This document shows positions 8,802-19,870 of a DNA stretch of 64,000 nucleotides, one piece after another (position 1 is the stretch's first letter; each line of letters opens with the position of its first letter). The translations under genes were made by a program, and so were the position numbers. The notes under the pieces are model-generated. The model saw nothing but the letters and a program-made list of their open reading frames with translations, was not told where the DNA came from and searched no databases. The DNA is from Porphyra umbilicalis (Eukaryota > Rhodophyta > Bangiophyceae > Bangiales > Bangiaceae): contig KV918787.1 of NCBI GenBank assembly GCA_002049455.2, forward strand, positions 310,001-374,000. Reading direction: 5' to 3'.

Positions 8802-10989
8802 TTAGGCGCGCGTGCCCGCGTTCCACCGCTCGACGACGCTCTTGTGGAACACCGCCTCCATCCACGCCGGCCGCGCGACGCCAAAGTGGTGGTACAAGAC
8901 CCGCTCCGCCGACCGCAGGGACGCTTCGGCCCAGCCGCGGTCCTCCCCCCATGCCTCATTGACGAGGTGCACGCCCGGTGCGGGCGCGGCAAAGGTGCGG
9001 AGCCAGTCCCGGCCCGGCGCACCCCGCGCGTAGGCGCTCAGCGCGTGGACGCCGACGTCCCACCACACGGCCGACGCGCACGCTTCCGGTTCGGGGATGA
9101 GCTCGGACGCGTTCATGCCCGACGCCGCCGCCACGTCCGCGTGCGACGCGCGGAGGGCGGTGAGGGTGGCGTCCCACAGCAGCCCCCGCCGCCCACCCGT
9201 GTCGTTGCGCGCCTCGGCGCGCGTGAACCGGTCGACGGCATTGTCGGGCGCGCCCGACAGGGGCGAAAAGGGCACCGCCGAAAATCCGTGGGACCAAATG
9301 GACTGCCGCACGCCCGTGGCGTCGCCGAGGACGTAGCTGACGAGCAGCGCACCGCGGCAGCCGGTCAGGCGCTCCGGGTCCTCACACGTGACGGAGCCGT
9401 CGTGGTAGCGGAGGGAGAAGAGCGGCGCCTCCATCCGCGCCCGCCCGCGCGTGCGGCCGAGTTTGGTGAGCCACCACGCGTCGGCCCACCAGCAGTATAT
9501 TTTGGAGGAGGGCGCCACGTAGACGGCGTCGAGGGCGGTGCGGAATTCGGCCGACGCGCCGGCAATCGGGAGGGAGGCGACGCCCCAGGCGGCCACGTCC
9601 GCCTTGCCCGCATTGACAATGACGCGGCGCACGGTGACGGAGCGCCCATTGGAAAACGAGACCGTGACGGCGGTCCCGTTCTGGCCCGACGGCCGCCCCA
9701 AAAAGATGGCGCGGTGGCCAAAGACCAGCCGCCCGCCGGCGGCCGTCACCGCCTCGGCGAGGCGGTCGAGGACCGTCGCCATGCCCGCCCGCCGGCCCGT
9801 CTCTGGGTCGACGGGGTTGACCATCCCCGTCGGCTCGTCGGCCGACGGAAACGTCCACCGCTCGAGCGCCACGTTCCGCAGCTGCACCCGCGCATAGTCT
9901 GACAGCGGGGTTTGATACCACTTGGCGTCGCCAACCGAGTTGCCCATGTCGAGCAGTGCCGCCAGCTCCTCCTCCGCATACCCACCGTCGCGCGCAATCT
10001 GCAGCACCGACACCTGCGTGTAGGGCGTGCCGCGGTAGCCCGTCGCGGACGTGCGGAGCGCCTCGAGGATTTCGTCAACGACGGCCATGGCAGCCGCATA
10101 GTCGCGCGCGCCGTCCAAGTCGGCCCAGCGGGCGGCGATTTCAGGCACCGCCGTGTCGGGGCCGATCAACCAATCCCGGGGGCTCCGCGGCCCCGTCGAC
10201 GCCGCGCGGCCGCCGGCCGACGCGTTGACGCCCCACCGCCCCGCGGGGGGGATGGCGTACGGGATCAAGCCGGGCGCCCACGTCGCGAGCTGCTCGTCAA
10301 CCGATACGTTGGGGGTGGAAAAGAAGGCGCGGCCACGGGCGGTGACGAGCACCCGGTCCTCGGCCCCGCACGTCTCGTCCCGCCCGAGGGGGTCCGTGTA
10401 GCAGGTGCTGGTGACGTTGAGGGGGCCGTCCGCGAGCATGCGCGTCAGTGCGTGGCGACGGCGGTGCCAGCGGTAGGCCCCTGCGGACGGTTAAGGTCAT
10501 CGGCATGAAAAAAACAGGCACAGAGGTACAGCAAGAACACAAAATTGATATAGGCACAGATGGCGAGGAGAAGGTCATTTCACTATGGGGTAAGCACTAT
10601 GCCGTCACGTTATGTCCCTACTTCACGCGGGCATCCCCTCTTGTCCAGCCCCCCCTCGTCGTTGCCTCACGCCACACACGCCACGTACCCATATCCACGG
10701 TGTACCCATCAAAGCCCTGCGGCAGCGCATCCGCGCCGCGCAGCGTGAGGATGCGGCCACCCGTGCGGGCCGACGCTTCAAAGATGCACACCTTGGGGGC
10801 CACCCCGCCGCCCCCCGAGCCGCCCGTCAAGAGCCGCCACGCGGTGTAGAGGCCGCCAATCCCCGCGCCAATCACCGCCACATCACAGTCAGAGGGGGTG
10901 GCAACGTCGGCAGCCGCCCCAACGGCTATGGTGGCGGCGGTCGCCGCGCACAGGAGGGCGGCGACCGAGGCAACGTGGCGCATCGGCAT
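8802..10989 (-). CDS. secreted FAD-dependent amine oxidase (L-amino-acid oxidase-like)
   Basis: There are two exons: 10989-10689 and 10480-8802. The intron (10481-10688) begins GTACGT, has CTTAAC as a branch site, and ends in CCGCAG; joining gives the family sequence VDMGAYRW. The product is 659 aa. Residues 1-27 form a signal peptide (MPMRHVASVAALL, then an Ala-rich core), so it is probably secreted or vacuolar. The dinucleotide-binding motif is G41-A-G43-I-G-G46 with E71 for the ribose and the amine-oxidase GGRI box at 77-80. The C-terminus has the usual NEAWGEDRGWAE element that closes the FAD site. Flavin amine oxidases make a keto acid or aldehyde, ammonia and H2O2. Amino-acid oxidation is a guess; a polyamine oxidase cannot be excluded. 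The upstream ATG at 10989 follows a TATA box by about 135 bp. Confidence 0.8.
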
Positions 10990-11124
10990 CGCCAACGGCA
11001 ACCGAGGGGCAAACAAACGGGGTCGGCGGGGGCTGACGACGACGGCACAGGGACAGAGTGCGACGGCAGGGACACGCACAGTTGTGCGCGGCCGTTTGGG
11101 GGTTGTCGGCCAGCGTGCGGGACG

Positions 11125-11131
11125 TTTTATA
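11125..11131 (-). promoter_or_regulatory. TATA box of the amine oxidase gene
   Basis: TATAAAA on the minus strand lies about 136 bp upstream of the ATG at 10989 in otherwise GC-rich DNA. Start-site position is inferred only. Confidence 0.5.
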
Positions 11132-11299
11132 GTCTGGCCGTCGAGCGGGCCCGGGCTTGATGATGATGGAAACGATGGCCTCGCAACGAGCGAGGCAGAA
11201 ACACTCGCGAAAGGCGGAAGGCTTTCCTCACGGCACTGCGGGCGAGCACCCTGACCATTGGGGGCCCCCAATGGAGGACATCGCGCGAGGACAACCACG

Positions 11300-12430
11300 G
11301 GCCAACGGCGTTGAGGTCATCCTAACTGGTACTGTACCTCGTGCCAGGCGCTTCACACCTGCTGGTCGTGGCAAGGCGGCGCCGCCCATCATCGGCCGAC
11401 CCGCTGCACCGCTCCAGTTATGCATGACACGTCACATTCATAACTGGGGGATTTTCCTTGGCCGAGGGCGCACGAGAACGCAGTACAGTCTTTCTCCATT
11501 CCTGTAGGTTCCTTCGCTACTGTACCCACCCCTGGATAAGAACGAAACAGCTTTGCACTGCCAGGAAGGGCGATTCTGCCGTCTTCTGCACGAAGAAAGA
11601 GGGCTACTTCGGTCCCGGTCGGGCGACGACAAGGGTGGACAGCACTGGAGAAAGACTGTAAATACAGTATTCAACTGTTTGCAGACGACCAAGTCACCAG
11701 AGGGCATCCCATTGGTCAGATCATGCAGATGTGGCAACGCACGCAGTCAGCAACAATCCAGCAACATGAACAGTTGACCAAGTGCGCCAGGGTGTCATAT
11801 AAGCGAATATTGACAGTAGAGGCTGGACAATAGGGAAGGCACATGTCACGCCACGTTGTGACATGTCATGACATTTCCTGTGTCACGCCCCACGGGGTCG
11901 ATTTCGCCGATGTCATGACACAGGAATTGTCATGACATGTCACCACGTGGCAGACGCCCACCCCCGATCCTGTGCCTAAAAAGGCATGCTGTGAATGCGA
12001 CCAAGCGCGCCGCATATGAGGAGGGTCCCTGATCCGCAAGAAGTCCTCAAAATCGATCCCTGCGGCGTTCAAAATCGCCGAGTATAGACCATAGGGATAC
12101 AGTGCCTCCTCGCATCTGTTCGCACTGTCAACATTTCATATGAGAGGTATTCGAGAAAGTAGCACCGTCAAAGACACGCCGCGAGAGGGAAGCACAGCCA
12201 GTACGTGGTCATAAAGTTGAAGTTGGCCCCTGGGTTTCGGTGATCTTGTTTACATTCTAGTTGTAACGCTGTATTTTCTAGACATAGGCGGCGCGCCGGG
12301 TGCTGTGTTTATTTGCCTTGCTGCCCATTGGTGTATACTGCTCGGGCCGGCCACAAACATGACGTTAGGGGGGGGAGAGAACCCATACGATTAGCGCGTC
12401 AGACGGGGTGGGTCCCAGGAACGGCGCACC
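11300..12430. other. intergenic, no gene seen
   Basis: Moderate-GC DNA with no conserved ORF. Its main structure is the 11851-11948 hairpin annotated separately. The rest shows nothing recognisable. Confidence 0.4.
11851..11948. repeat. long hairpin (inverted repeat, arms about 35 bp)
   Basis: The left arm reads GCCACGTTGTGACATGTCAT then GACATTTCCTGTGTCA. The right arm, around 11913-11948, is its near-perfect reverse complement (TGACACAGGAATTGTC then ATGACATGTCACCACGTGGC). Only a few mismatches separate them, and the loop is about 27 bp. The arms contain CACGTG and TGACATGTCA sub-palindromes. It could be a small fold-back element or a regulatory hairpin. Confidence 0.65.
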
Positions 12431-12439
12431 CGGCTAGGA

Positions 12440-12930
12440 TTGCCGCCCACCCCCCTCCCTCTTGCTCCCACCCGTCACCCTTGCACGCACCCATACCCCG
12501 CCGTCGACCACCTCTGCCGTCCCGCGCGCCGCCGGTGCGCACTGGGCACCCCATTCCCACCCCCCCATCTCGATTCTGCTGCCCGTCAACGACTGGGTCC
12601 CGATTGTGTGCACGCCCATCGTCCCCACCGCCACTAACGCGCTCGGCGCGCAGCTCGGAAGCAGCATTGGGGGGTGGCCCGAGCGGCATGGAGCCGTTCG
12701 AGGCCGCCCCACCCCGGGGCTTCCGCCTCAACCGCAAGGTGTACGTCAAGACCGTGCGTCACCTCGACGACATGCCCATGTACCTGCCCACCAATCGTGA
12801 CGGCGTCGCGTTTATCTACCGCTGCAATGAGGTCGCCCTTGTCATGCCTTTCCTCTTTTTTTTCTCTCCTTTATGTGCACGCTTGTTTTCTTGCTGTTTT
12901 CACCGCGGCAAGAAATCAGATTCTGCAACC
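12440..12930 (+). pseudogene. orphan coding-like segment, unrecognised
   Basis: Two adjacent frames look protein-like. One reads ILLPVNDWVPIVCTPIVPT near 12577-12640. The other reads MEPFEAAPPRGFRLNRKVY and onward near 12689-12830. They would need a one-base shift inside the run of Gs at 12669-12674, then meet a pyrimidine-rich stretch and the fold-back array at 12931. It may be an exon whose intron received the array, or a decayed remnant. I do not recognise the family. Confidence 0.25.
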
Positions 12931-15528
12931 TATGGTGCGTGTCCCAAAAATGAGACATGCGCGTTTTCTGAAGGACTGACACATCACTGCACGGGGGCAG
13001 GTGGGGTGGGGTACGAGAAAATTCTCGACTGGCCTCCATGGAAAGAGCCTCTCCCGACGCGTTCTTGGCTGACAACTCCTTAGTACCCGCCTGTGGGCCC
13101 TGTTCTGTGGACCTCTCAGATAGCCCCGATCTTGGAGCCAGTCTTTTTCAGGTTCTTGGGGTTACAGGTTTGCAACGCCAAAGCTCATGTGCTAACTGGA
13201 GCTTCTATGAGGGGTGTCCCAAATCGTGTTTTCTTCACAGGGGGCTACATGGGGGTCTTTTTCACGTTTTTATTGGTATGGTGCGTGTCCCAAAAATGAG
13301 ACATGCGCGTTTTCTGAAGGACTGACACATCACTGCACGGGGGCAGGTGGGGTGGGGTACGAGAAAATTCTCGACTGGCCTCCATGGAAAGAGCCTCTCC
13401 CGACGCGTTCTTGGCTGACAACTCCTTAGTACCCGCCTGTGGGCCCTGTTCTGTGGACCTCTCAGATAGCCCCGATCTTGGAGCCAGTCTTTTTCAGGTT
13501 CTTGGGGTTACAGGTTTGGACCGCCAAAGCTCATGTGCTAACTGGAGCTTCGATGAGGGGTGTCCCAAATCGTGTTTTCCTGACAGGGGGCTACATGGGG
13601 GTCTTTTTCACGTTTTTATTGGTATGGTGCGTGTCCCAAAAATGAGACATGCGCGTTTTCTGAGGAACTGACACATCACTGCACGGGGGCAGGTGGGGTG
13701 GGGTACGAGAAAATTCTCGACTGGCCTCCATGGAAAGAGCCTCTCCCGACGCGTTCTTGGCTGACAACTCCTTAGTACCCGCCTGTGGGCCCTGTTCTGT
13801 GGACCTCTCAGATAGCCCCGATCTTGGAGCCAGTCTTTTTCAGGTTCTTGGGGTTACAGGTTTGCAACGCCAAAGCTCATGTGCTAACTGGAGCTTCTAT
13901 GAGGGGTGTCCCAAATCGTGTTTTCTTCACAGGGGGCTACATGGGGGTCTTTTTCACGTTTTTATTGGTAAGGTCGTGACCTTTTCTTCGTACACGAACT
14001 GTCAACACATGCCTGCTCTAGTATCCGTGCATTTGATTGGGGCGCGTGATCGTCACCTGTCGAAGCTGCAATGAATGACACTTTCCCCCATGACACGTCA
14101 GGAGGTGCCGCCTCTGCTATCACTGTCAGGGGCCGTTCTGGAAGCACAGTGGGACCGAGTGGGTCACATTACATTATCGGACCGTTGCAGAAGGCCAGTG
14201 GGCCGAGAAAAAAAGAAAAAACCGCGATGTCTTATTTTTGGGACATGCACCATATGGTGCGCACCGTATGGTGCGTGTCCCAAAAATGAGACATCGCGGT
14301 TTTTTCTTTTTTTCTCGGCCCACTGGCCTACTGCAACGGTCCGATAATGTAATGTGACCCACTCGGTCCCACTGTGATTCCAGAACAGCCTCTGACAGTG
14401 TTAGCAGAGGCGGCACATCCTGACGTGTCATGGGGTAAAGTGTCATTCATTGCAACTTCGACAGGTGACGATCACGCGGCCCAATCAAATGCACAGATAC
14501 TAGAGCAGGCATGTGCAGACAACTTGTGCACGAAGAAAAGGGCACCACCTTATGGTGCGTGTCCCAAAAATGAGACATCGCGGTTTTTTCTTTTTTTCTC
14601 GGCCCACTGGCCTTCTGCAACGGTCCGATAATGTAATGTGACCCACTCGGTCCCACTGTGCTTCCAGAAAAGCACCTGACCGTGTTAGCAGAGGTGGCAC
14701 ATCCTGACGTGTCATGGGGGAAAGTGTCATTCATTGCAGCTTCGACAGGTGACGATCACGCGCCCCAATCAAATGCACGGATACTAGAGCAGGCATGTGT
14801 TGACAGTTCGTGTACGAAGAAAAGGGCACCACCTTACCAATAAAAACGTGAAAAAGACCCCCATGTAGCCCCCTGTGAGGAAAACACGATTTGGGACACC
14901 CCTCATCGAAGCTCCAGTTAGCACATGAGCTTTGGCGTTCCAAACCTGTAACCCCAAGAACCTGAAAAAGACTGGCTCCAAGATCGGGGCTATCTGAGAG
15001 GTCCACAGAACAGGGCCCACAGGCGGGTACTAAGGAGTTGTCAGCCAAGAACGCGTCGGGAGAGGCTCTTTCCATGGAGGCCAGTCGAGAATTTTCTCGT
15101 ACCCCACCCCACCTGCCCCCGTGCAGTGATGTGTCAGTTCCTCAGAAAACGCGCATGTCTCATTTTTGGGACACGCACCATACCAATAAAAACGTGAAAA
15201 AGACCCCCATGTAGCCCCCTGTCAGGAAAACACGATTTGGGACACCCCTCATCGAAGCTCCAGTTAGCACATGAGCTTTGGCGTTGCAAACCTGTAACCC
15301 CAAGAACCTGAAAAAGACTGGCTCCAAGATCGAAGTTAGCTGAGAGGTCCACAGAACAGGGCCCACAGGCAGGTACTAAGGAGTTGTCAGGCAAGAACGT
15401 CTCGGGAGAGGCTCTTTCCATGGAGGCCAGTTGAGAATTTTCTCGTACCCCACCCCGCCTGCCCCCGTGCAGTGATGTGTCAGTCTTCCAGAAAACGCGC
15501 ATGTCTCATTTTTGGGACACGCACCATA
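12931..15528. mobile_element. fold-back array with TA-jointed units (A-A-A-B / B'-B'-A'-A')
   Basis: Three direct 346-bp units (A) start at 12931, 13277 and 13623. One B unit of about 285 bp follows (13971-14254). After a 12-bp centre (14255-14266) come two inverted B units (14267-14550 and 14551-14834) and two inverted A units (14835-15180 and 15181-15526). Most units have TGGTGCGTGTCCC then AAAAATGAGACAT at one end, preceded by TA. The whole array begins TA-TGGTGCG and ends CGCACCA-TA, like Tc1/mariner-type ends at TA targets. Copies differ by only a few bases. All ORFs inside are repeats of the same non-coding units; no transposase is present. Confidence 0.75.
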
Positions 15529-16352
15529 TCTATCCATTATTTGTGCTTGATGAATTAAACGTCACGAAACTTAATCGCAGGGATAGGATCATCTCGCTGA
15601 ATCCTAACCTGCACATCTTTCGCGAAAACTATCCCTATGCAAGTAACCGAAAATCGCACTGTCGCGAGGTCGTTTGCAACGAGCGGATGCCTTGCCAGCC
15701 AAATTCAGATAAAAGGTGGGCTACTATGGTGCAGCAGCAGCGACACGGTGACACCGTGTGGAGACATCTGACAGAATTCGATGGACAGGGAAACATCACC
15801 TGAACACCGTGCCAACTCTACTGGACAGCCGCTCCACGGCGAGCTGGCGGAGGAGAACACCGCGGTCCTGGTTGGAAATACAGCTTTGACCCCCTCATCG
15901 TCATCACTTGAAGTCGGTGCCAACAATACACCGCCTCGTGCAAGATTCAATGTGAGCGGTGGAAGTTTACCGTGATCCCTCTTTGCTTGCGCACGTTGCA
16001 TGGAACGGGTCACTGCAGAGGTGCGAGCTGCCCGCCATCGCCGAGGCGACTGCGGGCACCCTCGACCGGTGGCTTGGCCGGTGGCGCCACAGGCGCCGCC
16101 ACCGCTCCTCCTTTTTGAGACGCCCAGCGCCGCCCCTGACCGACTGCCTTCCTCGCCACTGACACCCACGGCCACGGTGGCGCTGCTCCCACTGCTCGCT
16201 CCATCGCCGCGCTCTACCCGAAGGCGCGTCCCCCGTCTGGCGTCCCGGCACTGTTCCCACCCCCTCGTGTCCCCCCACTGCTCCCGCCCCCTTGTGTCCC
16301 CGCACTGCTCCCACCCCCTCGTATCCCCCCACTGCACCCACCCTCCCTGTCT
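15529..16352. other. intergenic upstream of the GST gene
   Basis: No conserved ORF. The left half is AT-richer; the right half becomes C-rich and contains a 27-bp minisatellite just before the GST start. Long open frames here are compositional. Confidence 0.4.
16250..16345. repeat. 27-bp minisatellite
   Basis: Units of the form ACTGCTCCCACCCCCTCGTG plus TCCCCCC start at 16250, 16277, 16304 and 16331, a regular 27-bp period with minor substitutions. It lies within 110 bp of the GST start codon. Confidence 0.75.
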
Positions 16353-17653
16353 ATGGGCTGCGTGACCGCACGCCGGGTGCTGCTGGCCTGGGCCCTCCCG
16401 TCGGGCGCGCCGTCCCTCTCTGCACGCGCCTCCCGTTGCGCGGTGGCCCGCGCGCCCGCCAGCCGTCCCGCGACGCTGCGTCGGTGCCGGCAGGCGGCGA
16501 CCATGGCAGCGTCGGGGGTGCCCAAGATTGACGCCTACGCCCTGGGCACGCCAAACGGTACATGACGGTGGGCACGGTGTGTGGGTGGTGCGGGGCTGGG
16601 GGGGCCGCTCGGTGCGACCGGTTGGTGCTGTGAGCCACACGCCCGCGGTGTGCGCGCCGCCGCCCAAGTCTGGCACACGGACCTAACTAACCGCTCTGAG
16701 CGCTCTCGAGGACTGCCTGCTGTTTGCTGAGATGGGCGGGCTGGACGCTGTGCGGCGGGGGCACCGGTCGTGCGCGTGCCTGTAGGCAAGAAGCTCACAA
16801 TTGCGCTGGAGGAGCTCGGCCTCCCCTACACCTTCCACAAGGTCACCTTTGACCACGTCAAGGACGATTGGTTCACGGCCATCTCCCCCAATGGCAAGAT
16901 CCCCGCGCTGGCCATCAACGCGCCCGCCGAGGGGGCGGCCGGCCGCCCCGAGTTGACGCTCATGGAGTCGGGCGCCATCATGACGTACCTCGGCAAACTC
17001 GGCGACGGCAAGCTGATGGGGGGGGGGGACTTGGCGGCAGAGGCCAAGATCCAGCAGTGGCTGTATTGGGTCAACGCGGGCGTCGGTGCGTTGGGGGGGT
17101 CCCGGCGTGCCCCACGTACCTTTTGTTTCAGCATTGTCGTCATGGCAATGTTGTCCTCTGCGTGTTGGGCTCGGTGCTGTGCTGTCGTAGCGTTGCTTGA
17201 GCTGGCACGGCCTGTTTCTGGGTTTTCTGCTCACATGGATGCTCTTTGTGCACAGTCTTTTGGACTTCTTTGTATCGCTTCATGTTGCCTGTTTCTGAAT
17301 TGATTGATCCCCTTTGCCCGGTACGGTTGTGTTGCGCTTCAGGCCCCATGTTTGGCCAAGCCGGCCACTTTCGCGGCCTCGACGACGGCCACCCCGCCAA
17401 GGAGTACGGCATGAAGCGCTACAAGGAAGAGGCCGCCCGCCTCATGTCCGTCTTGGACAAGCAGCTGGCCACGGCAGGCCCCTACATGGCCGGCGCGGAG
17501 CTGTCAATGGCCGACCTGGCGGGGTGGCCGTGGATTTCGGCTGGCGTCAAGATGGGGATGGTTGACGGGTCCGCCTTCCCGGCCATCACCAAGTGGGTCG
17601 ACCTGATCGGGGAGCGGGAGGGCGTCAAGAAGGGCCTTGCCGTCTTCGCGTAA
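16353..17653 (+). CDS. glutathione S-transferase, Nu class (YfcG/Ure2p-like)
   Basis: There are three exons: 16353-16557, 16786-17085 and 17343-17653. Intron 1 begins GTACAT and ends TGTAG; intron 2 begins GTGCGT and ends TTCAG. Splicing restores TPNGKKLTIALEELGLPY and WVNAGVGPMFGQAGHF, both diagnostic of the YfcG/YghU group. The thioredoxin-fold half includes NGKIPALA and the ESGAI glutathione-binding loop; the helical half follows FRGLDD and ends in a GVKKGLAVFA tail. The product is 271 aa from 16353. The first 50 residues are Arg/Ala/Ser-rich with no acids, like an organelle transit peptide. A start at 16503 would give a 221-aa cytosolic form. Family members act as disulfide reductases or GSH transferases. 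It converges on the gene ending at 18032. Confidence 0.85.
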
Positions 17654-18031
17654 GCGCTGCACGAGGGGTGTGGGCGTGGTTCTCTTTGTAAAGCCGCGGG
17701 GTATTGGAGGCTCGGGGTCGAGCGAAGCTCCTCGGCAGGGCCGCCCACCGAGGACCAGATCACACGCTCTTGGTGGGCAGTTAAGTGAGGCTCGCCGCTC
17801 GCCCGTCGCTTCTGCACGCCGTTTTAAAAAACTTCCGTATAATTGTACCGGAGTCCGTGTGTACTGCGAGTGTTATGGCACACAGTAGTACTTGACCGCT
17901 GCTGACCAATATGATAGAACGGCTGTGTTCGCGTTTGGGCTGCCCGAAATACGCTCGTCAAGAAGGATAGTAAGTTCCTCCGGAACTTGACAAAACTTCT
18001 GAACCTTGAACCCGAACGTGTCCGCGCCTTC
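17654..18031. other. convergent 3' region
   Basis: This 378-bp gap lies between two tail-to-tail genes and turns AT-rich around 17820-18000. No gene or repeat is seen. Confidence 0.4.
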
Positions 18032-19870
18032 CTATTCATCCGCTCTCTCATCACCCCCTTCCTCGTCTTTGCCATTGTCCCGCAATGGCACCGCCTCCTT
18101 GTCGTCTCGGCATTTCAACACGGCACCTACCCCCCCGCCACCCGGATCGGCCACCCCTGCCCCCTCGGCCGAAACACTAGCACCCGCCCCCTCATCTTTT
18201 CCGTCGTCTGTGCCGCCAGATTCCTCGTTTGCTCTGCTCCCCTCTCTCGAGGGACCCGCCTGATACCGTCGCCACCCCCGCCCGATTGGCGGTGCGGACT
18301 CTCCCCGCAAGCGGGCGCGCTTGCGCTCGTTGGAGCGGAACGCGGACTCGCGGTTTTTGAGGATGCGCTCCCGCGTCTTGGACGATTGGATTGTTGATAC
18401 GTTGTGGGTGGAGTGCAGCCGCTGGTTTGGCGGCGTTCCCGCTATGGCGGGGCGCACCGGCCTCGACCCTGTCGCAGACGCGGCCGCGACGCTGGCGGCA
18501 GGCGGGGGCAGCGTGCCCGCCCATCCGGCTGCACGGGGTGCCGCCGCCGCACCGTGTGCGCCGTGCCTGTCGGGTGACGATGGCGGCGAATTGAGGGAGA
18601 GGCCTTCCACGCGCCGGCGGCGCAGCGACAGCGGCGATGACGATCGGGCGCGGTGCGGGGCGCCTCCTACCTCCGCCCACGTCAACGTGGGCGGCGATCC
18701 ACTCGGCGTGCCGCCTTGCCTTTGGTGGGGCGGCAAACAGGGCGTCGGCGGCGAGCCAACCGGCGTGACGCCTGACGTGTGCGCCCATTCCGCACCCGCG
18801 GGGGGCGTGACGCTTAGGCGGCGCGGGTCCACACCCCCCTCCTGACTTGCGACGACCGTCAACAGCTGGCGGCGGAGGGCGGCCACTCCCTCCGGCGCCG
18901 TCGGCGCCACGGTCACAAAGGCCGCGGAGAGCACCGGCTCGTCCGGCCCCGACAGCGACGCGGCGCCATACCTGCCGACGAGACCGGCGAGGGCGGCGGC
19001 CATGGCGGTGGCGCCCTTGCCGGCGGCGCCGGCCGTCGTTGCCCACGCGTCGACGACGGGCGGAGACGTTGCCGCCTCCGAGGGGTACAGCTGCACGCCA
19101 ACGCGGCCGAGGACGCGCGCCGGCACGATTGGGGACCGAGGTGGTCGGAACGGTGGTGGCTGCGCCGCCGAGGTGGCGTCGACGGCGGAAGAGCCGCCGA
19201 CCCCCGCGGCGGCCACACCCCGCGACAGCGAAATCGCTTGCCAAACGGGGGTGGGGCCGAGCATCCCCCGACACGGGGCGATGGCAACGGCCGCGCCGTC
19301 TCCTCGGGCGCCGGCGAGGAGCAGTTCCCCCGCAAGCACGTCGTACGCAAACCGGCCGCTGGTCGGCAAGAAGTGAGTGCCGCCGTCGGCGTGGGAGCCC
19401 GCCCCGCACGGGCCCGCGCAATTGGTGGGCGTGGTGGCGGCGGCAATGCCGAACACCCACGCGGCGCACGTGACTGTCGGCAGCAGCAGGATGGAAGTAC
19501 AGAGGAGGGGTGGCGGCGGCGGCGGCGACGCGGCCACCGACGCCGCCACGTGCTCCGGGTGCACAACGACATCGACGCACAGGGCGGTGTCGAGGAGGGC
19601 GGGCGACACGGGTGGCAACGGTGGTGGCGGGTGCGCCACGGCCGCCGCAGGTGGGGTGGAGACACGCTCAGCGACCATCGGCGCGAGTGCTCGCGACGCG
19701 GCCGCGGCGTATGGCGCATAAGGGAGGTAGGGGGCGAGCCACTTGGTAGCAGCGGGCGAGCGCGCCAGCAACCCCAGCTCGTCGAGGCCCCGGACGCTAT
19801 CGGGGAGCAGCACCAGCATCGTGGGGGGGGGGCTGGGGTGATTATTCGCCACCGCTGGGCGCCCTGCCAT
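18032..19870 (-). CDS. hypothetical protein with a bZIP-like basic segment
   Basis: The frame is open for more than 2 kb. ATGs lie at 19870 (612 aa) and 19819 (MLVLLPDSVRGLDELG, 595 aa); the frame upstream of them has only non-ATG starts, so I use 19870. The N-terminal half is hydrophobic and Ala/Pro-rich with long strand-like stretches (TALCVDVVVHP, LAGELLLAGARGDGAAV, SAAFVTVAP). Near the C-terminus (bases about 18385-18310) is TRERILKNRESAFRSNERKR, which resembles a bZIP basic region, but no leucine heptads follow. The tail is acidic. I do not recognise the family. The basic segment suggests a nuclear or nucleic-acid role, but only weakly. It converges on the GST gene. Confidence 0.5.
   Translation of the reverse strand: MAGRPAVANNHPSPPPTMLVLLPDSVRGLDELGLLARSPAATKWLAPYLPYAPYAAAASRALAPMVAERVSTPPAAAVAHPPPPLPPVSPALLDTALCVDVVVHPEHVAASVAASPPPPPPLLCTSILLLPTVTCAAWVFGIAAATTPTNCAGPCGAGSHADGGTHFLPTSGRFAYDVLAGELLLAGARGDGAAVAIAPCRGMLGPTPVWQAISLSRGVAAAGVGGSSAVDATSAAQPPPFRPPRSPIVPARVLGRVGVQLYPSEAATSPPVVDAWATTAGAAGKGATAMAAALAGLVGRYGAASLSGPDEPVLSAAFVTVAPTAPEGVAALRRQLLTVVASQEGGVDPRRLSVTPPAGAEWAHTSGVTPVGSPPTPCLPPHQRQGGTPSGSPPTLTWAEVGGAPHRARSSSPLSLRRRRVEGLSLNSPPSSPDRHGAHGAAAAPRAAGWAGTLPPPAASVAAASATGSRPVRPAIAGTPPNQRLHSTHNVSTIQSSKTRERILKNRESAFRSNERKRARLRGESAPPIGRGWRRYQAGPSREGSRANEESGGTDDGKDEGAGASVSAEGAGVADPGGGGVGAVLKCRDDKEAVPLRDNGKDEEGGDERADE

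Noticed and set aside
12842-15502. Repeated 60-120 aa ORFs in the fold-back array
   Set aside because: Each is a copy of the same non-coding unit, in several frames and both strands, without family similarity or codon bias.
12931-15528. CRISPR-like repeat array
   Set aside because: Units are 284-346 bp with no short repeat/unique spacer pattern, in a eukaryotic genome.
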